This document shows, piece after piece, positions 29,301 through 38,300 of a stretch of DNA of 64,000 nucleotides. This DNA is from WFQV01 sp964611145 (GTDB lineage: Bacteria > Bacteroidota > Ignavibacteria > Ignavibacteriales > Melioribacteraceae). The translations under genes and the position numbers were made by a program. Under the pieces are notes generated by a model, which saw nothing but the letters and a program-made list of their open reading frames with translations, had not been told where the DNA came from and did not search any database. The number at the start of each line of letters is the position of its first letter. The stretch's first letter is position 1. The stretch is from NCBI GenBank assembly GCA_964611145.1, contig CAZSYM010000009.1, forward strand, positions 20,617 through 84,616. Reading direction: 5' to 3'.

Positions 29301-32300
29301 CGTATTGATGCTTGCATCCGCCGTCCATTTTATTTGATACTGAGAACCATTTATCAAAGACTCGCCACCGTTAGGTTGAGTAAGCAATATTTTCGAAGAC
29401 GTAATGGTAAACGTTACCGTGGTATCGCCAATTTCCGGATTATGAAAATCCCTCAAGGAAAACATTGCTTTATCCGTGCTAATTCCATACGGAACTTTCC
29501 ATGAATATTGTTGCACAGAACCTTTGAGTCTCGCTATCAAATTCCAAGTGGAACCACCGTCAATAGAATAACGAAGCTCCAAAGTATCTATATCCGAAGA
29601 ACTTTCCCATTGCAACAAATGCGTCGAACCTGCAAGTATCTTTCTTCCCGAGTATGAAACGAGGAACTCTATTTTTGACAGAGTGAAATTTGCATCGGAG
29701 GAATCCGCCACTGTGGCTCCGGCAATTGCGTCCTGTACTTTAATCAAATACTTCGTTGAAGGCACTGCAGGTGTTGTCCAAGAATACTTACCCGCCGTAG
29801 CTTTTTCCCTTGCGATAAAATTCCAACTTCCCGCCGTAACGGAATAATAAATATCGACGGAATCCACATTGGAAGAATTTCGCCATTTTATTTCGTGAGC
29901 CGTTCCCGTCTGCCATTTTTCATTGCCGTTAGGTTGAATCACCGCAACATCCGCAATACGGAAAGCATCTGCACTCACGTCGGAAAAGCTCGGATTGTTC
30001 GGATCGCTAACCCGCACATACACGGAATCAGAAGGAGCGTTGGGAATAAGCCAGTCGTAGCTACCACTGCTTGCCGCGACATTATTTGCTATAAGATTCC
30101 ACGAACCATTACCCAATTTATATTCCAACTTGACCTTGCTAATACTGGATACAGATTGCCAAGTGATTTTTTGAGTGGAAGCCACTTTAAAGTTTTCACC
30201 TCCGTTAGGAGCAGTAAGAATCAAAGCATCGATAATAAACGGATTATCGCTCACGTCGTAAATACCCAACGAAGATTCGGCGTCGCTTATTCTAATCAAG
30301 CATTTATCCGATGTTACCGAGGAAGGAATAGCCCAATCATAACTGCCGTCTGCCGGTGTATTATCTATAATCGAATTCCACGTCGTACCGTTATCGGTCG
30401 AATATTCTATTTTGACATTATTGATGTTCGAACTATTTTGCCACGTAATGGTGGTTGTTGTTCCCGCATTTAACAATTCACCTCCATTTGGAGATTTAAC
30501 CAACACATCCCCTATTCGGAAATTAGCCGATGATTGAGAAGAAATGGAAGCATTCAAATCATCACTTATTTTAATCACGGCATTATCCGAAGCCACTCCG
30601 GCGGGAATGTTCCACACATAACTCCCCAAAGAAGCATTTTGCCCTGTTATTATCGTATTCCACGAGCTACCGCCGTCAACGGAATATTCCAAAGTAACGT
30701 TATTAACCAATGTGCTCTGCCAGGTAATAGTAGCATTTTTACCACTTTGCAGATACTCGCCTCCTACCGGGGCGGTCAATTTCAGATTCACAATAGTGAA
30801 ATCCGCACTGGAGCTTGCAAAATTTTCATCGGGCAAATCGATCACTCTCACGCGAGCTCGACTTGTCGCTATTCCCGACGGCACAGTCCAATTATAAGAA
30901 TGATTAGAAGACGGCGTGGCATTAACTATAGTAATCCAGTTCGTACCGCCGTCCGTAGAGTATTCCAACTTCACTTCATTAAATGTACTTGCGCCGTCCC
31001 ATGTAATCGAATATGTTTTCCCTTCCTGAAGTCTTTCACCACCCGTCGGATAAGTAAGTGCAAGACTACTGATAGAAAAGACATTTGAACTAATATCCGT
31101 AATGTTCGAATTGGAAGCATCTTCAATTTTAATCAATGCTTCGTTCGTGGAAATATTGGAAGGCACGTTCCATGTATATTGCCCTGCCGAAGCACTTTGA
31201 TTCTTCTTAACACTTGTCCATGTAGAACCGTCGTTTGTCGAAACATAAATGTTAACGGAAGCAACCGCACCACTGGACCATGTAATATTGTGCGAAGTCC
31301 CCGCCAACCATTTTTCATTACCATCGGGGGTAAGCAAATCCAATTTCTTAATTGCAAACGCCTTGCTTACCGAACGGACATTGTTGGAGTATTCCGACGT
31401 AGCACGTATAAATGCGGATGCAGAGCTTATGGTAGAAGGCAAGGTCCAATCAAACAATTGGGCATCGGAATTAACCGACGTTATCGATTGCCAATTGGAA
31501 CCGTCAAGAGAATATTCCAAGGTTATATTACCGGCATTAGACGCCGACCATTTAATCGTCCGCTTCGTTCCCGCCTGCCATTCGTCGCCCGTCGTTGGAG
31601 AAGTAATTGCAAGAATGCTAATTGTAAACAAATTCGAGGAACGAGCTTTAACCGCCGAATTATTTACATCTATTATTTTCACCAAGGCTGAGTTCGAAGT
31701 AACAGTAGCGGGGATATTCCACGTATATTTACCACCGGCTGCGCTTACGTTCTCGGCAATGGTACCGAAAGTATTTCCCCCGTCAGTAGAATAATAAATA
31801 CTTACCAAATTAACTTGTCCCGAAATCCACGTTATATTTTGGGAAGTTCCCGCCAGCCAATACTCTCCTCCGTTGGGAGAAGTTAATTCCAATCTTTTTA
31901 TCTCAAACGTAGGCGAACTATCATAAAAAGTAGGATCACTCACGGCGGAGGCTTTTACCAGCGCTTGATTTGTAGAAATATTCGAAGGTACTTTCCAGCT
32001 GTACGCGCCAAGAGATGCATTAAGAGAATTAACGATAGTATTCCATGTGCCTCCGTTATCGGTGGAATATTCCAATTTAAGATTCGAGACACTGGAGCTT
32101 GTCCACGTGATTTGATATGTTTCCCCCGCTTGCCATTCGGAACTTGCCGTAGGCGAAGTAAGGCTAAGCGAAGCAATCGTAAAGGCGGAAGACGAAGAAT
32201 CCAAAATCGAAGCGTTGGAAACATCAATTATTTTAACATAGCCTTCGGTAGTATTCATCGTAGCAGGAATGCTCCAATCATAAGAACCGGCAGAAGCATT

Positions 32301-35300
32301 AACGTTCACAGCCAGTTGTGTCCAGAGTTTTCCCGCATTAGTAGTGTAGTAAATTGAAATTTGGTTTATCTCTCCGGCGTTCCATTTTATTTGCTGGGTA
32401 CTCCCCGCATGCCATACTTCCCCGCCCTTCGGCGCCGTCAACTGCAAATTCTTTATAGTAAAAATACCGCTCTCAGCATTAAAATTAGGATCGGAAACAG
32501 AAGTCAATTTTATTTTCGCTTGCTTCGAAGATATACCTTGCGGAACCGTCCACAAATACTGCCCCAAATCCGCCGCTATAGATGCTATGATTTCTTTCCA
32601 ATTGGTACCGTTATCCGTTGAATATTCAATCTTAACATTTGCCAGTCCATTATTGGACCACTTAATAGTGAAAGTTTTTCCCGCCTGCATTATATCGCCT
32701 GTAAGCGGAGCCGTAACCGTCAAAGCTCCAATGGTAAACGAAGCATCGCTTGTATCCGAAATTTGAGAATTGGAAGCGTCTACAACTTTAACAAATGCGT
32801 TGGAAGTAGTAACGCCCGCAGGTACATTCCAATCATACGAACCTGAGGAGGCGTTTATACCCGAAGCCACAGCATGCCAATTAGCTCCTCCGTCAGAGGA
32901 GTAATAGATGTTAATGTTATTAACCAGTTGACTGCTCCACTTTATTTTTGCAGTAGCACCAGATTGCAGAACTTCTCCGCCATTAGGAGAACTAACCTGC
33001 AAAAGTTTAATTTTGAAAATATCGCTTAAGTCGGAAAACGTCGGGTCTTCCACGGAGGTGATTCTAATAACCGCCTGCGTGCTATAAGCCGTCGAAGGGA
33101 CATTCCACGAATATTCCCCCAAAGAAGCGGCAATCGAAGAAACAATTGTATTCCACGTACCCCCGTTATCCAAGGAATATTCAATCTTAATATTTTGAAC
33201 GGAAGCCGCGTCCCATTTGATTGTGAAGCTACCGCCCGCTTGTAACTCATTCCCCGTAACGGGAGAAGTAACGGCCAAATTACCGATTGAAAAAGGTGTG
33301 CCATTAGAATCCACAATGTCCGTATTACCGGTTTCAAAAACCTTAACAAAAGCATTCGTGGTGGAAACATTAGCAGGCAATGTCCATGAGTACGTCCCGA
33401 GAGAAGCATCAATATTAGTTGCCAATGCATTCCATGTTTTTCCCCCGTCCGTAGAATATTTCAAATCCACATTACCTACAAGTTGTGCATTCCAAGTAAC
33501 ATTATGCGCAGAAGCGGCTTGCCAAATCTCCCCACCGGCGGGTGAAATAAGATTCAAGGTTTTTATTTTAAACAAATCGCTTTCGTCCCCGACGCTATTA
33601 TCATCCACGGAATAAATTCTAACTTTCGCCTGATTTGTTGCCGCGCCCGCAGGAACAGTCCATTCATATTTTCCTAAGGAAGCCGCCACCGAGGAAACTA
33701 TCGTGTTCCAAGTGCCACCGTTATCTGTAGAGTATTCAATGCGAACATTATTTATATTCGAAGCTGCCCATTTAATTACTTCACTCATTCCCGTTTGAAA
33801 TTCGGTGCCGGAAACGGGAGAAGTAATTTCTATAGTATTTATCGTAAAGTTATCGTCACTAACATCGTAAATCCGTTTATTGTGAGAATCCACAATCTTA
33901 ATTTTTGCCTGGCTACTTACTTTATTCGGGACCTTCCATGAATAACTTCCTGAAGAAGCGGCAACATTGTTTGCAATGCTCGTCCAGGTTGACCCGTCAT
34001 CGGTAGAATAAAAAATATCTATTTGACTAATTAAGCTTCCACTTCCGTTCCAAGTAATATTATGAGTGGAACCCGCCTGCCAACTTTCCCCACCGTTAGG
34101 AGAAACCACATTCAGAGTAAGCACCGTAAAAGCATCGGAAACAGCAATAATCCCCAAGCTCGATTGTGCATCGCTTATTCGAACTTTCATCTGATTTGAA
34201 GCAATTCCGGAAGGTATGCTCCAACGGAAGGTATCCGCAGAAGCAGTAGCCGCCGAACTAATTACATTCCAAGAAGTCCCGAAATCCGTCGAGTAATCCA
34301 ACCGTACCAGCTTCACACTGGAACTCGCATCCCAAACAACGTCAAAACTTTTTCCAGATTGCCAAACGCTATCGGCGGTTGGTACAAACAATTTCACCCA
34401 ACCGATTTTGAAAACTGCATCGCTTGAGTCCAAAATGGAAGAATTATTTGCATCCTTTATTCTCACTAACGCTTGAGTTGTAGAAAGGTTAGAGGGTACG
34501 TTCCAATTATAAAATCCGTTCGTTGCTGGATAAGAATTTACAATGGATTGCCAGGAAGAACCTTTATTCGTGGAATATTCGATATCAATTGAATTGACAA
34601 CAGAGCTATTCCATTCTATTTTTTCGGTTGTCCCCGCTTGGAAATACTCACCACCATTAGGGGAGGTCAATTGCAAAGAATTGATAGTAAAAGCATTGGA
34701 CGTAGCGGAAATTTCCGAACCTGAAACGCCATGAGAGATTTTCACTTTAGAAGTAGCGGAAGATATATTGCCCGGAATCGTCCAATAATACGATTGACTC
34801 GAAGCCGGAACGGAATTGGCAATAACGTTCCATGTCGTTCCGTTATCGGTAGAATAGGCAAGATTCACAATCCCAAGCCCGTCAGTAGCAGTCCATTTTA
34901 TCTCGTTAGTGGTGCCGCTTTTCCAATTACTGGAACCGTTCGGCTGCGTTACAGTAATTGCTCCCACCGTAAAATTCGCAGAGCTTACATCATAAATATC
35001 ACTGCGAGTTTCATCGGTAATTTTAACCAAATAACTTGCCGATGGAGAATTGGGAACTGTCCAATTGTAAGAAAGATCATCCGCATTAACATTCTGGACA
35101 ATAGTATTCCAATTCGAACCATTGTCCGAAGAATACTCTATCTTAATAGTACTAACTCCACCATGCGTCCATGTAATTTGTTTCCTGTCGCCTATTTGCC
35201 AAGCCTCTCCACCATTCGGAGAAGTTAACGATAAAGAAATTATACTGAAATTCGCATCTGAAATATCATTTATTTCATTATGCTGAGAATCGGTAATCCT

Positions 35301-38300
35301 AATTAATCCAGTAGATGTGGGAGACGTTGGCACACTCCAATTATAAAGTTGCAAGGAAGCATTAATCCCGGTAGCAATAGCACTCCACGTAGCACCGTTA
35401 TCGGACGAATATTCAATATCCACAAGCGGGATATTGGAACTTTGCCAAGTAATAGCATAATTCTCGCCCACTTTCAACGCTTCCCCACCATTGGGAGTAG
35501 TAACTGTTAAATCGGCAATGGTAAATGTTGCATCGCTTTCATCTTGCACCGTAGGATGATTAACATCCGTCAATCTTATCAATGCTTGTGAAGTTAATTT
35601 GTTCGGGACCGTCCAGTTGTAACTCTCCGTAGTAGCATCCACATTATTTGCAATATTAGTCCAAGTAGCACCGTTATCGGTAGAATAATCAATTTGCAAC
35701 AAAAGAATAGAGCTTATATTATGCCACGTAATTGCGTGAATCGAACCCACCTGCCAGCGTTCGCCCCCGTTGGGCGAAGTGAGACTCATACCCCCAATGG
35801 AAAACGTATTGTCGCTTATATCATAAACTTCCGTATTGCCGTTATCGGTAATTCTAATCAAAGCATTAGTAGTAACAGAATTAGGTATCGTCCAATTATA
35901 ACTTTGATTCGATGCCGTAACAGCATCGCTAATTAAGTTCCATGAATTTCCATTATTGGTAGAATATTCAAGTTTAACCGTCGCAACAGATGAGTATGCC
36001 AACCATTTTATAGTTTGCACACTATTAACGGCATAACTTTCTCCCCCGTTAGGAGAAACGAGGTACAAGCTACTAATTGTAAAAGTGGTATCACTTTGAT
36101 CATAAATATTGGCAGCAGGATTATCAGCATCACTAACTCTTACAAGAGCCTGACGGGTGGAATTATCCGGTACTGTCCAATTGTAAGAGCCTGCGGAAGC
36201 AGGCACGGAAGCGGTTATTACATTCCAAATAAATCCGTTATTTGTAGAATATTCAAGTTTCACATTGGTAACGGCGGAACTGTTCCACGTAATTGCAACC
36301 GTACTATCCACCATCAAAAATTCACCGCCGTTCGGAGCTGTCAATTGCAAGTGTTCAATCGAAAAAGTAGCATCGCTAACATCATAAATATTCGTATTGT
36401 TCGCATCCGATACCCGAATCAATGCTTGGGAGGAAGGAGTATTACCTATACTCCACCTGTAAGTATCCGCCGCATTTTGATCCGATGCCACCGTTACCCA
36501 ACTGTTACCGCCATCTAATGATAATTCTATATTTATATTAGAAATATTTGAAGAAGCACTCCATGAAATTGTCTTAGTGGAATCGGTTTGATAATGCTCC
36601 CCACCGTTAGGAGTAAGCACAGACAAACTTGCTATTTTGAAAGGATCATCGCTGGTATCATAAAACGTAGGAGAATCCACACTACTTATACGTATTTTCC
36701 CGTTGTCGGTTATGGTAGAAGGGACAGTCCATGAATAGGTACCCAAGGAAGCATCTACAGAAGAAGCAACTGTAATTGAATTTCCGTCGTAAACAAATTC
36801 AATTTTGACTTTCGAAATCGAGGAACTTGTCCATGTGATATTCTGAACACTTCCGGGTTGGAATCCCTCGCCACCGTTAGGAGAAGTTACTCTTAAAGTT
36901 GCAATTGTAAAATTGGCATCGGAAGTATCGCTAATTTCAGGTCCAAAGGAGTCCGAAATCCTTATTCTTGCTTGAGTAGTCGAAATATTAGGGACGTTCC
37001 ACGTATAATCCTTTAAAGTTGCCCGGACAGCGTTAGCTATTGTAATGAAACTATTTCCTCCGTCCGTAGAATATTGAAGTCTCACATAATCCACACTGGA
37101 GCTAGCTTGCCATATAATGCTCTTCGTATGCCCAGAAAACAAAATTTCGCCTCCGTTGGGACTTTCGAGTTTTACAGCACCAACCTTAAAAGGAGTCGAA
37201 TTTGTAGCTGTAATATTTACATTATCTTCATTTATAATTCTTACATACATTTGTTTGGAGCTAATGGCGCCGGGAATACTCCATGAATAGACCTGGTCGG
37301 CAGCATTAACATTTTTAGCTATCTCCGTCCAACTTCCCCCGCCATCGGTACTATATTGCAGGGTAACATTGTTAATGGCAGCATTAGCGCTCCATTTTAT
37401 TTTATGTGTACTACCCGCTTGCCATGCTTCGCCACCACTGGGAGTCAACAATCGCAAACTTGTAATAGTAAAGGGATTACTTACATCATAAATATCTGTT
37501 CCTGTTTCATAATCCCTTACTCGTATTTTTATATTACTCCCATCGAGAGATGTCGGAATAGACCAAGCATAACTACCTGTCACAGCATTTGTAACCGGAG
37601 TAATAGAATGCCAAGTGGTTCCATCCGTAGTATATTCAATAGCTACGGCAACCACTCCTTTGGAATTCCATTTTATTTTTTGAACAGTTGCCGCTTGCCA
37701 GATTTCTCCCCCTGCAGGTGATGTTACATTAATACTCCCGATTGTAAAATCCGCATCGCTTTCATCATAAATGTTCGGATTACTAAGGCTAGTAATTTTT
37801 ATTCTGGCTCTACGCGTAGGTATATCGGGAACAGTAAGTGAATACACTCCCGCAGAAGCTGAAACTGAAGAAACCAAATTGTTTCCGTAAGTTGCTCCGC
37901 CATCATTAGACAATTCTATTTTAACATTTCCGGAAATATTCGTTGTCCATTTAATCGTTTGTGTAGAACCTATAGTCCAACCTTCCCCGCCGTCAGGCGA
38001 AGTGACTTTTATACTACTAATTGTAAATTTATTATCACTCCTATCATCCACATTCGAATGTGCCGCGTCCCTAATACGAACAAGGACTTCATCAGAAGGA
38101 GTATAGGGTACGAGCCAAGAATAATTACCGGAACCCGCGTCCACACCATTTGCAACAGTGTTCCAACTAATTCCGTTATCCGTTGAATACTCAATCAAGA
38201 GCGAGGTAACATTGGTACTCAACCATTTTATAGTCTGATAACTACCGGAGAACCATTCCTCCCCACCATTAGGCGAAGTAAGAGAGAGAGAAGCTATACT

